Assembly (NCBI GenBank): GCA_019635635.1
Contig: JAHBZB010000001.1
Span: forward strand, 1,178,001-1,242,000
DNA: 64,000 nucleotides
Direction: 5' to 3'
Origin: Xanthobacteraceae bacterium
GTDB taxonomy: Bacteria; Pseudomonadota; Alphaproteobacteria; Rhizobiales; Xanthobacteraceae
Positions 17,722 through 26,776 of the stretch are shown one piece after another. The notes under the pieces are model-generated. The model did no database searches. It worked only from the letters and a program-made list of their open reading frames with translations, and was not told the DNA's origin. Every line of letters begins with the position of its first letter. The first letter of the stretch is position 1. The position numbers and the translations under genes were made by a program.

Positions 17722-18111
17722 ATGCATTCTCTAATGTATGGCTCCTACGTATTTTCATCGCACCTACTAAAATTGGCTGTCTTGATCCTTGTAACTTCGT
17801 TTACAATCTCAGCCTCGCAGGGGCAGACGAAGCAGCCTTGGATGGGATCGTGGGCATTTCAACCGGACCAATGCGGCTCGGGGTCCATTCAACTGAATGC
17901 GAGAAAGTTTGATCTATCTCAGTTTGAAGCAGTCTGTGACGTGCAGCGTATAGATCGCCGAGACGACACATTCGCCTTCACGTTGCGGTGCAAGGGAGAG
18001 GGGGGAATCCAGAACGCTCTCCTTATCGCGCGAGTAAGCGGTAATAGGCTTGAATTTACGGAGCAGTTCGGCTTCTTGTTCGAGCCGAAGAATTTTATAC
18101 GTTGTAGATGA
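17722..18111 (+). CDS. Exported hypothetical protein
   Basis: Likely start is ATG 17722 or 17734, which places a hydrophobic signal (LLKLAVLILVTSFTISASQG) near the N-terminus; longer frames start inside the divergent gene. The mature part, MGSWAFQPDQCGSGSIQLN, reads like a small beta-barrel domain in which three Cys recur in repeated strands (FEAVCDVQRI, FTLRCKGEG, FIRCR). The composition suggests a lipocalin-like or C-type lysozyme-inhibitor-like fold, but that is only an impression. Confidence 0.55.
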   Translation: MHSLMYGSYVFSSHLLKLAVLILVTSFTISASQGQTKQPWMGSWAFQPDQCGSGSIQLNARKFDLSQFEAVCDVQRIDRRDDTFAFTLRCKGEGGIQNALLIARVSGNRLEFTEQFGFLFEPKNFIRCR

Positions 18112-18128
18112 AGCCTATGCTCGCTGTT

Positions 18129-18926
18129 CTACTCAATGATGTATAAGGCCTTAAGATTTCGGGGCCAAGATCCTAGCGTAATTTGATAATTGCTGACCTG
18201 GTCATGAGCAAGCCAGTCGTTAGGTAACCTGCCACCATGCAGAGCGACAAAGTACGGACGAGTAGGGCTAAAGTATCTCTTTCCGTTTCGCTGCACATAT
18301 ACCTGATCGTATGGCGTACCAGGCGAGCCGAACTTCAAATTCATACGACGAAAAAATATTTCACCTACTCTTTTGTAGCAAAGCTTAACTTCATTCCAAT
18401 CGGCTAGCCGTGATCGAGGGCCTGCGTAACGTTTAAGGATCTCTACGTAGCGGTCGTCTGGTGGAAGAGTAATTTCAGTGATTTTAATTCGTTCGCAATC
18501 GAAAGCGTTTCCATCTGAAATCTCTCCGCTATTTCGGAAAAATTCAGGTAAGCTGCTGCGTAAGCAGTACCTAAAATCCTTTGCCTGGATGTCGCCGGAC
18601 GCATCAAGATTTAGTACACTAAACTCCTCTTCGTTCAGAATTCTAATTATTTCATTCGTCCTGACGCTGTCGCCCCTTGCGTCGCATACTTGTCTAATAT
18701 GAAAAGAGTTTTGCGAGATCCTAGAAATGCTTCTTACGTTGCAGTTGGCGCCAAATGAGTTTCCAGTGAAATAGTTGATAGTAGCGTTAGAAGCGTTTTC
18801 GCATGAAATTGTTTTCTCGACGTATAGACCACGACGTAATGGAACTATATCTGCTCCTTCGACTGAAGAAGGCAACGAGGGGAGCGCGGTTAAAGCTATT
18901 GCTAGGATAGCGTGTAAACGTTTCAT
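18129..18926 (-). CDS. Exported hypothetical protein
   Basis: ATG 18926 gives a signal peptide (MKRLHAILAIALTALPSLPS, ending VEGA). The mature region of about 240 residues has Cys in SCENA, NCNV, VCDARG, RYCLRS, DCERIK and KLCYKR, so several disulphides are likely. No known domain recognised. It is convergent with the preceding exported protein, and palindrome half-site AAAGCTAATAAGAC (18985-18998) lies directly upstream of its promoter region. Confidence 0.6.
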   Translation of the reverse strand: MKRLHAILAIALTALPSLPSSVEGADIVPLRRGLYVEKTISCENASNATINYFTGNSFGANCNVRSISRISQNSFHIRQVCDARGDSVRTNEIIRILNEEEFSVLNLDASGDIQAKDFRYCLRSSLPEFFRNSGEISDGNAFDCERIKITEITLPPDDRYVEILKRYAGPRSRLADWNEVKLCYKRVGEIFFRRMNLKFGSPGTPYDQVYVQRNGKRYFSPTRPYFVALHGGRLPNDWLAHDQVSNYQITLGSWPRNLKALYIIE

Positions 18927-18984
18927 GCCGGTTCTCATGAGCAGAAGCTTGGAACTAATGGTCGTTACTAAATGCGTTTTATAC

Positions 18985-18998
18985 AAAAGCTAATAAGA
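18985..18998. repeat. Palindrome half-site, copy 6
   Basis: AAAGCTAATAAGAC matches one arm of the family; the opposite arm is missing. It lies between the exported protein (minus strand) and the truncated metallophosphatase copy. Confidence 0.5.
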
Positions 18999-19005
18999 CG
19001 GCGAT

Positions 19006-19547
19006 CTAATCCGTTGCTGCCGGCACCGATGCCAGGTTTTCAGCGCTCAGCTGTACCTCTCCGGACCAACGATAAGCCGTCAAATATCCAGCACGCGCCA
19101 CGCTAAAATCAAGACAAGCAGCACCGTGTGACGTCAGTTCTGGGGTGCCGCGCAGCCAGTAATGTCCGAATAAGACTGGTTTCGATGCGCTATAAAAGTA
19201 GTCTAATCCAATTGGCGTGTCAGGCAACTTACCACGATCAGCTCCGATAGCTGCGAGCCGAAACGTCGTTGCTTTATGATCCCACCACTTAATACGCGCT
19301 TCCGTCCGCTCGTGACCATCCTTGTCAAAGAAGGAATTCGGCGGCGGCAGGGGTATCTCTGGCCCTTTGAGAACAATGTCTGCTGCCGTCGCGATATCCG
19401 ATCCCTTCCTATTTGCTGACAAGAAACCGTCGCGCGTGAAGCGGTTCCGACTGTCGAGGTGAGGGCGAAGCAGGTCTAGTGACGGTTGGTGCCAGCAGGC
19501 GTGGACTATCCGAAGTCTTTCTAGGTCCAAGTAGACCGGCAGCGTTC
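19006..19547 (-). pseudogene. Truncated metallophosphatase copy
   Basis: This block aligns without gaps to 27079-27620, the C-terminal half of the intact metallophosphatase. Motifs RIVHACWHQ, FFDKDGHER, RIKWWD and FGHYWLRGTP are shared. The N-terminal half with the GDIHGH, GDFIDRG and GNHEF metal sites is gone, so it cannot be an active phosphatase. A short frame with a start at 19530 still reads through (174 residues). The break at 19547/19548 joins directly to the tail of the neighbouring HTH gene copy. Confidence 0.85.
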
Positions 19548-19721
19548 ATCCGAACCTACGCTACGGCAATTGTCTCACGCGCTGATCGAATTAGTGCATC
19601 GGCTGAGCAGGTTGCGCAATGGGCCGCTTGGGCTCCGCAAGAGGCTGACCGAATTGACCCGAGCCTAAATGGCACTGTGGTAGTCGAGATCGTGGAGCTA
19701 ACGAAGACAGCGGCTACTTAG
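19548..19721 (+). pseudogene. C-terminal remnant of HTH protein copy
   Basis: These 174 bases align without gaps to 29088-29261, the end of the intact HTH protein (RTYATAIVSRADRI, QVAQWAAWA, EADRIDPS). The 990 bases coding the N-terminal HTH and middle are deleted. The two remnants together show that a copy of the 27.1-29.3 kb gene pair once stood here and lost 1,467 bases spanning the shared promoter. Confidence 0.85.
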
Positions 19722-19750
19722 TTATAGATGCGGATTTGGCTTCAAAAAAG

Positions 19751-19856
19751 CTCGATAGCTTTCACACAAAAGCTATCCAGTTCAGCAGACTTGTTAGCTT
19801 TTGCCCCAAAGTTCACCTGTTCAAACTTGTTAGCTTTGATTGGAAAGCTAATAAGT
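19751..19856. repeat. Interspersed palindromes, tandem copies 7-9
   Basis: Three units follow one another. CTCGATAGCTTT / AAAGCTATCCAGT (19751-19781) is the first. ACTTGTTAGCTTT with a decayed partner (about 19789-19815) is the second. ACTTGTTAGCTTT / AAAGCTAATAAGT (19825-19837 / 19844-19856), whose 13-base arms pair except for one position, is the third. This is the best preserved ACTTGTTAG-subtype hairpin in the window. Confidence 0.8.
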
Positions 19857-20008
19857 CGCTGACAAAGTTGGCTTGAAGAGAAAACTTTCCAACCTCACCG
19901 CATTCATCCATTATTCAAAGAGAGCACGTCGGTATCGCAGCGAAGCTGTTGCGCGGCGGCAGCCGCAACCGTTAAATAAGTAACGCATTACCCCACAACC
20001 CCGCGCAA

Positions 20009-20038
20009 GGTTGCTGTGATTAAGGCCTCACAGTAACC
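20009..20038. promoter_or_regulatory. Inverted repeat before McrB-like gene
   Basis: GGTTGCTGTGA (20009-20019) and TCACAGTAACC (20028-20038) pair with one mismatch across eight bases, ending 24 bases before the start codon. The position suits an operator or an mRNA hairpin controlling the restriction-type operon. No T-run follows, so a terminator is less likely. Confidence 0.45.
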
Positions 20039-20062
20039 TCAAGCCAGCAGGGGAGAGGAAAC

Positions 20063-22372
20063 TTGAATAGAGAAATTCAGCAGTCGCCGCACGACTTGGC
20101 GCGCATTTACAACGAGCAGTTTCTTCCGGCTCGTAATGCCGAGTGGTTTTCTTCATATTGCAAAGCAGTGAAGCTAGCGCAAGAAGCATCAGAATCGACT
20201 TTCCGCTCTTCAGAATTCCAGCAAGGTTTATGGGAGGTCGACGGCGTTAGCGGAATTGGTCCAGGCTCTTCGGTTGTTGTAACCGGGGCTTACCAAGATC
20301 AAGAAATCATAGAAGCGCTGCTCGCGCTGCGAGATTGGAAAGCTCCCGCTGATGCCAGGGCAAGGGCCCAATATCTTGATGCTGAATTCCAGCGCATCAT
20401 TTCTCTCGTTACACCAAGACATAATAGCCGGCGGCCGAGAGCAAGGTTGGTTAGAATATTTGCTGTTCTAAGGCCTTACGATGTCTGCTGTTTGCTGGAT
20501 TCGTACCGCACTTCGCAAGTTCGGCAGTGGTTAGGTCTCTCAAGAATGGGCCTCGGCTTAATCGGCCAAAACGTAATCGCCTGTGCGGCTATCGCGGGTT
20601 CGTTGGGTCCCAAGACCAGCATCGAAGACGCTGTCAGCTACAACATGTTTTCTTGGTTCATTTGGCAACTCATCAGCGCCGAAGAGAATGAGTCGCTGTC
20701 GGCAAGTACTGAAGCTAGAGACCTAAGTGAACTAGCAACAGATGCTCCTAGCTTAGTACTTCTGCGTCCAGCAATGCAGCGAAAGGGAATGTTTTTCGTC
20801 GCAGGCAATCTCGATCTTTTACTTTCGATGGTAAGCGCGGCAGAAAATGGTTTGGAGAGAGAAGAGTTGTTGCGGCAGATCGGAGAAGAAGCTCCAAACC
20901 TAAACCGAGGTTCGCAGCAGAACGTTCTTGCGCAAGCAGTCTCATTGAACATTCTCACGATTGATGGAGCGGTATACAGACCTACCGATATCGGAAGAAG
21001 TTTATTAGAGGGCGAAAATCCCGCGGATGTATTGGTCCCCATTTTTGTGAGGACAATTCTCGGCTTTGGGTTGGTATTGAAAGAGTTGCGAGAACGCCCG
21101 AGAAGGCGAGGCGAGATCGCCAACATTGCAAGAGAGTACTATCCGCAATGGACCAGTGATTTCGCGCCTAACGCATTGGTGTCTTGGCTGCAGGCGTTAG
21201 AACTCGTGTCAGTACAAGGTAATGGCAGGTCAGCCACCGTCCAGCTAACGGAGGCGGGCGAGTACTGGGCGTCTGGTGTTCCCGCGCATATACCGAGGCC
21301 GCCCGCACAGCCAGCCGCTTTGCCAGTTGAAGAAGAAATTGAACCTACAAGCAGCCGTGCTGCCGTCAATGGCCTCAAGCCAGTGTCTGCTGATGAGATA
21401 CTTTCTCGTTTTAAAAGCGACACAACGCTCGCATCGCTCATCTTTGACGATGCCCAAATTCGATTACTACATGCCGCGCTTCATGGCGTCGGACACAAGC
21501 GGTTCATATTGCTTTCAGGCTTATCAGGCACGGGTAAAACTTCGATCGCGCGCGCATACGCCAAGGCATATTGCGACGCTAAAGGTCTGTCGCACGCGGA
21601 GCATTACGAGCAAGTATCGGTATGGCCAGACTGGTCAGACCCATCCGGCTTATTAGGCTTTGTAAATCCGCTTTCTAGCCCACCTACGTTTCAGCAAACA
21701 TCAACGTTGAAGCTTTTGATCGAGGCAGATCGAAACAGAGATAAGCCTTATTTTCTCTGCTTAGACGAAATGAATTTGGCGCGCGTCGAACATTATTTTG
21801 CACCGTTTCTGTCGGCGATGGAGGGAGCAAACGGAAAGCTTTCAATTCACGCCGGAAATGAAGACATAGACAACGTTCCACATTCTATTGCGTGGCCTTC
21901 AAATTTATTTGTAATGGGCACTGTTAATATGGACGAGACGACATTTTCGTTTTCAGACAAAGTGCTCGATCGTGCCTTTACATTCGAATTTTGGAACATT
22001 GATTTCGATGCTTGGCGAGAAAGAGTTGCTGCAAAGTATTCGTCAGTCACAGTTCAAGAAGTGAGTAACGTCTTAGAGCAACTATACAAAGCGCTTAGCC
22101 CCGCTAGAAGGCATTTTGGTTATCGCACGTGCGATGAAGTTTTAGGATTTTGCAGTATAGAGTCAGGGCTCAACATAAAAGACAGTCTAGACGCAGCTGT
22201 TTTAGCGAAAGTGCTACCAAAATTGCGTGGTGACTCCAGTGGTCAGCTCCCAACTGCCCTGCAGGAGGTGATTAGAGTTTGCGAGGCTGAGGGGCTCACG
22301 CAGTCTGCAGCGAAAGTTAAGCAAATGCAGGCGAGCTTGAACTCGCTCGGGATAGTCAAGTTTTGGTCCTAA
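20063..22372 (+). CDS. McrB-like AAA+ NTPase
   Basis: Starts at TTG 20063 behind GGGGAGAGG. The product has 769 residues. The C-terminal AAA+ domain has Walker A LSGLSGTGKTS (about 482-492), Walker B LCLDEMNLARVEHYF (about 563) and GTVNMDETT (about 618), the McrB-family signature region. The N-terminal about 400 residues include a winged-helix-like stretch (REELLRQIGEEAPNLN...VYRPTDIGRSLL) instead of the McrB methylcytosine-binding domain. With the downstream DUF2357/McrC-like nuclease it forms a McrBC-type restriction pair whose target may not be methylated DNA. The two frames overlap by ten bases. Confidence 0.85.
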   Translation: MNREIQQSPHDLARIYNEQFLPARNAEWFSSYCKAVKLAQEASESTFRSSEFQQGLWEVDGVSGIGPGSSVVVTGAYQDQEIIEALLALRDWKAPADARARAQYLDAEFQRIISLVTPRHNSRRPRARLVRIFAVLRPYDVCCLLDSYRTSQVRQWLGLSRMGLGLIGQNVIACAAIAGSLGPKTSIEDAVSYNMFSWFIWQLISAEENESLSASTEARDLSELATDAPSLVLLRPAMQRKGMFFVAGNLDLLLSMVSAAENGLEREELLRQIGEEAPNLNRGSQQNVLAQAVSLNILTIDGAVYRPTDIGRSLLEGENPADVLVPIFVRTILGFGLVLKELRERPRRRGEIANIAREYYPQWTSDFAPNALVSWLQALELVSVQGNGRSATVQLTEAGEYWASGVPAHIPRPPAQPAALPVEEEIEPTSSRAAVNGLKPVSADEILSRFKSDTTLASLIFDDAQIRLLHAALHGVGHKRFILLSGLSGTGKTSIARAYAKAYCDAKGLSHAEHYEQVSVWPDWSDPSGLLGFVNPLSSPPTFQQTSTLKLLIEADRNRDKPYFLCLDEMNLARVEHYFAPFLSAMEGANGKLSIHAGNEDIDNVPHSIAWPSNLFVMGTVNMDETTFSFSDKVLDRAFTFEFWNIDFDAWRERVAAKYSSVTVQEVSNVLEQLYKALSPARRHFGYRTCDEVLGFCSIESGLNIKDSLDAAVLAKVLPKLRGDSSGQLPTALQEVIRVCEAEGLTQSAAKVKQMQASLNSLGIVKFWS

Positions 22373-23997
22373 GTATCGCTGTGGTCACACCCTCACGCAC
22401 ATTTAATGGTTCTGACGTGCCATTAGCGATGGGTGCTGATGGTTGGGAGTGTTCAGAGGGTGAGACGATCGCATTGCAACTGCACACCCAAGAGTTGCCC
22501 GTCGTTATTATGGCCGGCCGCAATTTGCAGTCGGTGGCCCTGAAGAAAGTAGATGACGGCTTTATATCGCGGTTCGAGATATTAATCGACACTTGGGCAG
22601 GGCGTAGCAGCATACTAGTAAGAGACGCTCAGCAATCATCGACACTCACGCTCAACATCGCTCCGCACAAACACAAGGCATCAACAAACGAATTTGACAT
22701 GATGCTCACAGAGCTTTCTAGGCGTTCTCCAGGGCTTATTTGGGGACTGTCACCTGGAAGTGAGGCGGGCTCATCTGAAAACGACGCGCTGCTTGTCGTT
22801 CACCCAGCGATCTTATCAAGTCAGCTGCCGTTGTTTGAACGTTTACTTGTTTCGCACTTTGCCAATCCGCCCACTGCGCTGCGTCGTGTAAGAGAGTCGC
22901 GACCACTAGATCTTGCGAGGCGAGCAGACTTGAAGACATTGCGATGGATTGGCCGTAGACCATCTGTTGTTGCTTCAATCTCGAATAAGGCCACATTAGC
23001 ATTACGGTCCAACGAGCGGCCACTGATAGAGCAACCATCAACGATTCAAGCATTTGACCATCCTTTGACAAGATACATTCTGTACTTGCTTATTAGATTG
23101 AAGGCTCGATTTAAGAATTCAGCTGAATTACTGCGAGCCAAGTCTTTCCGCACGATGAGAGATGCAGACTTGGAATCTCATGCCAATCTTCTAGCGAGCG
23201 AGATGGATGCTGCGGCTAAACGAATGCACGACTTACAGGCACACCCTTTGTTTAGAGGGATCGCGCCTGAACCGCTAAGCGCCACGATTCTTCAGATGCT
23301 TGCCGATGAGCCGGCATACAATGCTATGCACCAATGTACCCAGCGATTATTGTCGCCTGGATTGGCCTATGGTCCAGATGGAAAAATAGAAGCGGCTTTG
23401 AAACATAGCTATGACATTTTTGAATTGTTTGTCTTGTGCCGACTGGTCGGCGAGCTTCCTCGTAAACTAGGCAACGACTGGAAACTGCTTCGCCACGATT
23501 TTGCAAAACGCAAAGCGAGCATTGAAGAGCGTTTAGATGGTGCTACTTGGGTATTTCGTGGGCCCGATGGTCTCGAGATCGATCTTTTGTATCAACGCCG
23601 CTTTGGACGAGTTGCAAGTGAGACTGAATATTCTGGCTTCAAAAGCATAAGCGGGGAGAACGTGCCAGATTATATCTTGCGGCTAAGAAAGAACGGTAAG
23701 TTAGTGTCTTGGTTGATACTTGACGCCAAATACCGATCCGGAAGGCAGCCTCTAGACCAAGGTTTGGGAGACGTTCATCGGTATCGTGACGCATTAAGAT
23801 GTGATGGCACTAAAGCTGCCGGGGCATTCGTAATTGCGCCACGACTCCAAAATAAGAGCGAGCTGTACGCAACGCGGTCTTATTATCATCGGCATAAGTT
23901 TGGTGTCGTATCGGTTTTTGATTCTGATTGGATCTCTACGATCCGCTCAGTGCTGTTTGAAGAGCAACTGTCCGAGATGAGCGTACTTAGCAGCTGA
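22363..23997 (+). CDS. McrC-like (DUF2357) nuclease subunit
   Basis: Start is TTG 22363, inside the McrB-like gene, or GTG 22381. The 544-residue product ends in a PD-(D/E)xK-type nuclease: GLEIDLLYQRRFG (about 402) supplies the first acidic residue, and SWLILDAKYRSGR (about 448) the D-x-K motif, followed by DVHRYRDAL. The N-terminal half (NGSDVPLAMGADGWEC) matches the DUF2357 style of McrC partners. It should provide cutting driven by the McrB-like motor. No truncation seen. Confidence 0.8.
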   Translation: MVLSIAVVTPSRTFNGSDVPLAMGADGWECSEGETIALQLHTQELPVVIMAGRNLQSVALKKVDDGFISRFEILIDTWAGRSSILVRDAQQSSTLTLNIAPHKHKASTNEFDMMLTELSRRSPGLIWGLSPGSEAGSSENDALLVVHPAILSSQLPLFERLLVSHFANPPTALRRVRESRPLDLARRADLKTLRWIGRRPSVVASISNKATLALRSNERPLIEQPSTIQAFDHPLTRYILYLLIRLKARFKNSAELLRAKSFRTMRDADLESHANLLASEMDAAAKRMHDLQAHPLFRGIAPEPLSATILQMLADEPAYNAMHQCTQRLLSPGLAYGPDGKIEAALKHSYDIFELFVLCRLVGELPRKLGNDWKLLRHDFAKRKASIEERLDGATWVFRGPDGLEIDLLYQRRFGRVASETEYSGFKSISGENVPDYILRLRKNGKLVSWLILDAKYRSGRQPLDQGLGDVHRYRDALRCDGTKAAGAFVIAPRLQNKSELYATRSYYHRHKFGVVSVFDSDWISTIRSVLFEEQLSEMSVLSS

Positions 23998-24018
23998 AGA
24001 GCGCTTGCGTCGCATTAA

Positions 24019-24435
24019 TTATCTTCGCATCGATGAGTTCGACGAACAGCGAACGACGCCAGTAATAAGAATAGCGGCTGCGATCCAGCCAAGAAACTTC
24101 ATCGAACCGTTACCACTCGTGACTACTTCGCGCCGTGTAAACTCACGGCTTGTATTACTGACGACATCTCTTTCGGGCTTATACGTGTTCTTGATTTGGC
24201 TCGATGGCGCCGCATCCGGCGTGTCGACGGTAGTATAATAAGGCTTGAAGTCTTCGCCCCCAGTCGTTGGCCGCTGGCTTTTCGGGGCCTTGAGTTTTGG
24301 ACGAGATTTCGTCGCAACGGCTGTTTTGCACTTATGCGGATCGTCGCCCTCAAAGGCGACCCACTGACCGTGCGGCATTTGACGAATATTCACGCGCCTA
24401 CCACAAGTCCGACAGGGCCTACTGTAGTTAACCAT
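24019..24435 (-). CDS. CxxC zinc-ribbon protein with C-terminal membrane anchor
   Basis: ATG 24435 is preferred because AAGGGGGAAGG lies directly upstream. The N-terminus MVNYSRPCRTCGRRVNIRQM plus DPHKCKTA gives a possible Cys/His metal site. A Lys/Pro-rich linker follows (SRPKLKAPKSQRP), and the last 25 residues contain one membrane segment (MKFLGWIAAAILITGVV). It is divergent from the helicase gene, 59 bases away. Role unknown. Confidence 0.6.
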   Translation of the reverse strand: MVNYSRPCRTCGRRVNIRQMPHGQWVAFEGDDPHKCKTAVATKSRPKLKAPKSQRPTTGGEDFKPYYTTVDTPDAAPSSQIKNTYKPERDVVSNTSREFTRREVVTSGNGSMKFLGWIAAAILITGVVRCSSNSSMRR

Positions 24436-24494
24436 CCTTCCCCCTTCGTAGCGCAGGAGCTTCCTCGAAAAACCGAAGACATGCAACTTGTGAT

Positions 24495-26231
24495 ATGATT
24501 GATCGCCGGGGGAGGAAGACGAAGTTGACGCGTCCATATTCAAGTAAGTCAATTGTTGAGCTCGAGACCGAGTTTGAAAGAGCCCAAGACGAGGCTGATC
24601 GAGTGGCTCTAAAAAACCTTCTTCAAGAGCTCGATCACCGGACCACGCCAAGAGCACGCGTTTTACGCGAGGCGTTATCTAAATTTCTTGGAGCGCCACA
24701 AGAGCGCAAAACTAAAAAATCCAGAGCAAGCGAAAGCGAACGTCAGTCGCCACCCCCACCTCCACGCCCTCGCGCCAAGCAGCCAGAGTTTTTACCTACC
24801 GACGAACAGCAAGAGGCAGTCGATCAATTCAGGAAGGGCGGCTCGCTCAAGATCAACGCGTTCGCTGGTTCTGGCAAGACTTCGACGCTGCAGCTTATCG
24901 CGCACGGCACGCCAAAGCGGGGCCAGTATATTGCTTTCAACAAAGCAATCGTTCGCGACGCGAACGAAAAGTTTCCCAATACAGTCAATTGTTCGACTCT
25001 TCATGCGTTGGCACTAAAAGCTACGCCGTCCAAATACAAGGCAGATCGAGACAAAGCATTTGGCAAGGTGAATGCGAAGAAGCTTGCAGAAATTCCCAAG
25101 CTAAAACGATGGTCGATCGATAGAAAGCATGCGCTCGAGCCTCGCTCTCAGGGTTACCTGATTCTCGATTCTCTGCGGCGCTTTATGCATAGCGCCGATC
25201 CTGAGCCGGCGGCTCATCACATTCCGCGCCACGGTTCACTGCTAGCCGCTCCTGATGCAGTCATAAAAGCAGTCAACGACTTTGCTCTGCATGGAGCGCG
25301 TCACGTTTGGAAAAGAATGATCGATGAAAAAGACCCGATGCCTTTAGGGCATGACGGTTACTTGAAGTTGTGGGCTCAGAATAATCCCACCATCGCTTCC
25401 GACTATATTCTTCTTGACGAGGCCCAAGATACTAACCCCGTCGTTCTCGATGTGCTTCGACGACAGCCAGCGCAGATGATCTACGTAGGTGATAAGTATC
25501 AGCAAATATATGAGTGGCGCGGCGCCGTAAATGCGATGGAAAAGATCGATACGGATGCATCGACTTTTCTCACTATGTCGTTTCGTTTTGGCTCTTCTAT
25601 CGCGCAGGCGGCCTCAAAAGTTCTTAGACATTTGGGCGAGCGACGGCCGATAAAGGGAAACCCCGCGGTCACAAGTCAGATCGGGCCGGTAACGCCAAGA
25701 ACCATATTAGCTCGGACGAATGCGTCAACCGTCACTGCGATCATTGAAACTTTGGACGCGCAAAAGCAGCCGCATTTGGTGGGCGGCACTGCTGAAATTA
25801 TGGAAATGCTTCGCGGCGTCCAAGATCTGAAAGAGGGCAGACAAAGCACTGTTCCCGATTTCTTTGGATTTGAAAACTGGCAAGAAGTTGTTGAATTTGC
25901 GAAGAGTGGAGAAGGCGATCATCTGCAGACTTTTGTAAACCTGGTGGAGACACGCGGAGAACGTCAGCTAATGTGGGCTCTAAACCGCACTGTCGACGAA
26001 GAGAAGTGCGACGTGGTGATTTCGACTGCTCACAAAGCGAAAGGGCGTGAGTGGTCTACTGTTAGATTGATGGATGATTTCTTACGGAGTGGATCGAACA
26101 AAGCAAAGAAAAGTCCTCAGGTGGAGAATGGGCATGACCCCGCTGAGCTCCGCCTGTTTTATGTGGCGCTAACGCGAGCACGTAATGCCATTGAGGTACC
26201 CGAGACAGTTTTACATCTGCTGCGCGGCTGA
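24495..26231 (+). CDS. UvrD/Rep-like superfamily 1 helicase
   Basis: A 578-residue SF1A helicase. Motif Ia/I is KINAFAGSGKTSTLQLIA (about 118-135), motif II YILLDEAQDTNP (about 303), then MIYVGDKYQQIYEWRGA as motif III, TAHKAKGREWSTV (about 517) and LFYVALTRARNAIEV (about 552). It lacks the long 1B/2B insertions of UvrD, so it is a short form as found in phage-defence systems such as Gabija or Zorya-like loci. ATG 24495 has a poor ribosome site; TTG 24525 follows GGGGGAGGAAG and may be the true start. A leading 100-residue charged segment is of unknown use. Confidence 0.85.
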   Translation: MIDRRGRKTKLTRPYSSKSIVELETEFERAQDEADRVALKNLLQELDHRTTPRARVLREALSKFLGAPQERKTKKSRASESERQSPPPPPRPRAKQPEFLPTDEQQEAVDQFRKGGSLKINAFAGSGKTSTLQLIAHGTPKRGQYIAFNKAIVRDANEKFPNTVNCSTLHALALKATPSKYKADRDKAFGKVNAKKLAEIPKLKRWSIDRKHALEPRSQGYLILDSLRRFMHSADPEPAAHHIPRHGSLLAAPDAVIKAVNDFALHGARHVWKRMIDEKDPMPLGHDGYLKLWAQNNPTIASDYILLDEAQDTNPVVLDVLRRQPAQMIYVGDKYQQIYEWRGAVNAMEKIDTDASTFLTMSFRFGSSIAQAASKVLRHLGERRPIKGNPAVTSQIGPVTPRTILARTNASTVTAIIETLDAQKQPHLVGGTAEIMEMLRGVQDLKEGRQSTVPDFFGFENWQEVVEFAKSGEGDHLQTFVNLVETRGERQLMWALNRTVDEEKCDVVISTAHKAKGREWSTVRLMDDFLRSGSNKAKKSPQVENGHDPAELRLFYVALTRARNAIEVPETVLHLLRG

Positions 26232-26280
26232 TATTCGTTGCCGATGATATCGATTGGATACAGCACACTGTTTCGCTAAT

Positions 26281-26308
26281 TTGTTAGGTATTGCCCCAAA
26301 GCTAACAA
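26281..26308. repeat. Interspersed palindrome, copy 10
   Basis: TTGTTAG (26281-26287) and CTAACAA (26302-26308) are perfect seven-base arms, extended by AT/GT flanks. The loop has GTATTGCCCCAAAG, close to the TTTTGCCCCAAAG seen at 19.8 kb. It follows the helicase gene. Confidence 0.65.
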
Positions 26309-26350
26309 GTCGCGATTAATTGCAACGGTGCTGAGAATTTGCGGCGTTAC

Positions 26351-26771
26351 CTATAGTGGCCGCAAATCACTCCAAGTTCCAACATTCTCTGCTGCAAACT
26401 CTCCAGTTGCTTCGTCAAAGAATGTAATTTTCATAAGAAGATCGAGACGGGCATTTGCTTCAGCAATTGTCCGGGGGATTTCGCTCACGTCATGCGCTCT
26501 GACGATGACAACACCTACACGGCTGTCCCATGCGCTCTGAGCGTACCTAATGTTTTCGAGGCGTTCAGCGTTTACCCGGATTGTCTTTCCAATTGTCAAC
26601 GCGTCGACCGACGTTGGAGTATGCAAAAGGGCGCCCGCTGAATTGGTCTTGCCAGAAAGTAATGACAATGCGTCCGTCGGGAGTTCTGGCTGACCAGCTC
26701 CAGCGAGAGTTCTTTCCTTTGGCACCAAATACTGCAAAGGCTGCCGACAGGCTCTGTTTTAGCATCGCCAC
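26351..26771 (-). pseudogene. Small conserved protein broken by a one-base frameshift
   Basis: Two frames together make one protein of about 140 residues. The first starts at 26771 (MAMLKQSLSAAFAVFGAKGK, SWSARTPDGRIVITFWQD) and stops after NPGKR; the second continues RLENIRYAQSAW...VIVRAHDVSEIP to 26351. Removing the A at 26567 (+ strand) joins them seamlessly as NPGKRERLENI. The whole resembles a family of small hypothetical proteins in rhizobia. Either a real recent mutation or a sequencing error explains it. It lies beside a zinc-ribbon gene in the same direction. Confidence 0.7.
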
Positions 26772-26776
26772 TAAGC

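Larger units (their letters stand above)
19722..20062. other. Intergenic region upstream of McrB-like gene
   Basis: 341 bases without a gene. They hold the paired palindromes (19751-19856), inherited in part with the duplicated block, an 11-base imperfect inverted repeat (20009-20038) and the ribosome site GGGGAGAGG before the TTG start of the McrB-like gene. Confidence 0.6.
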
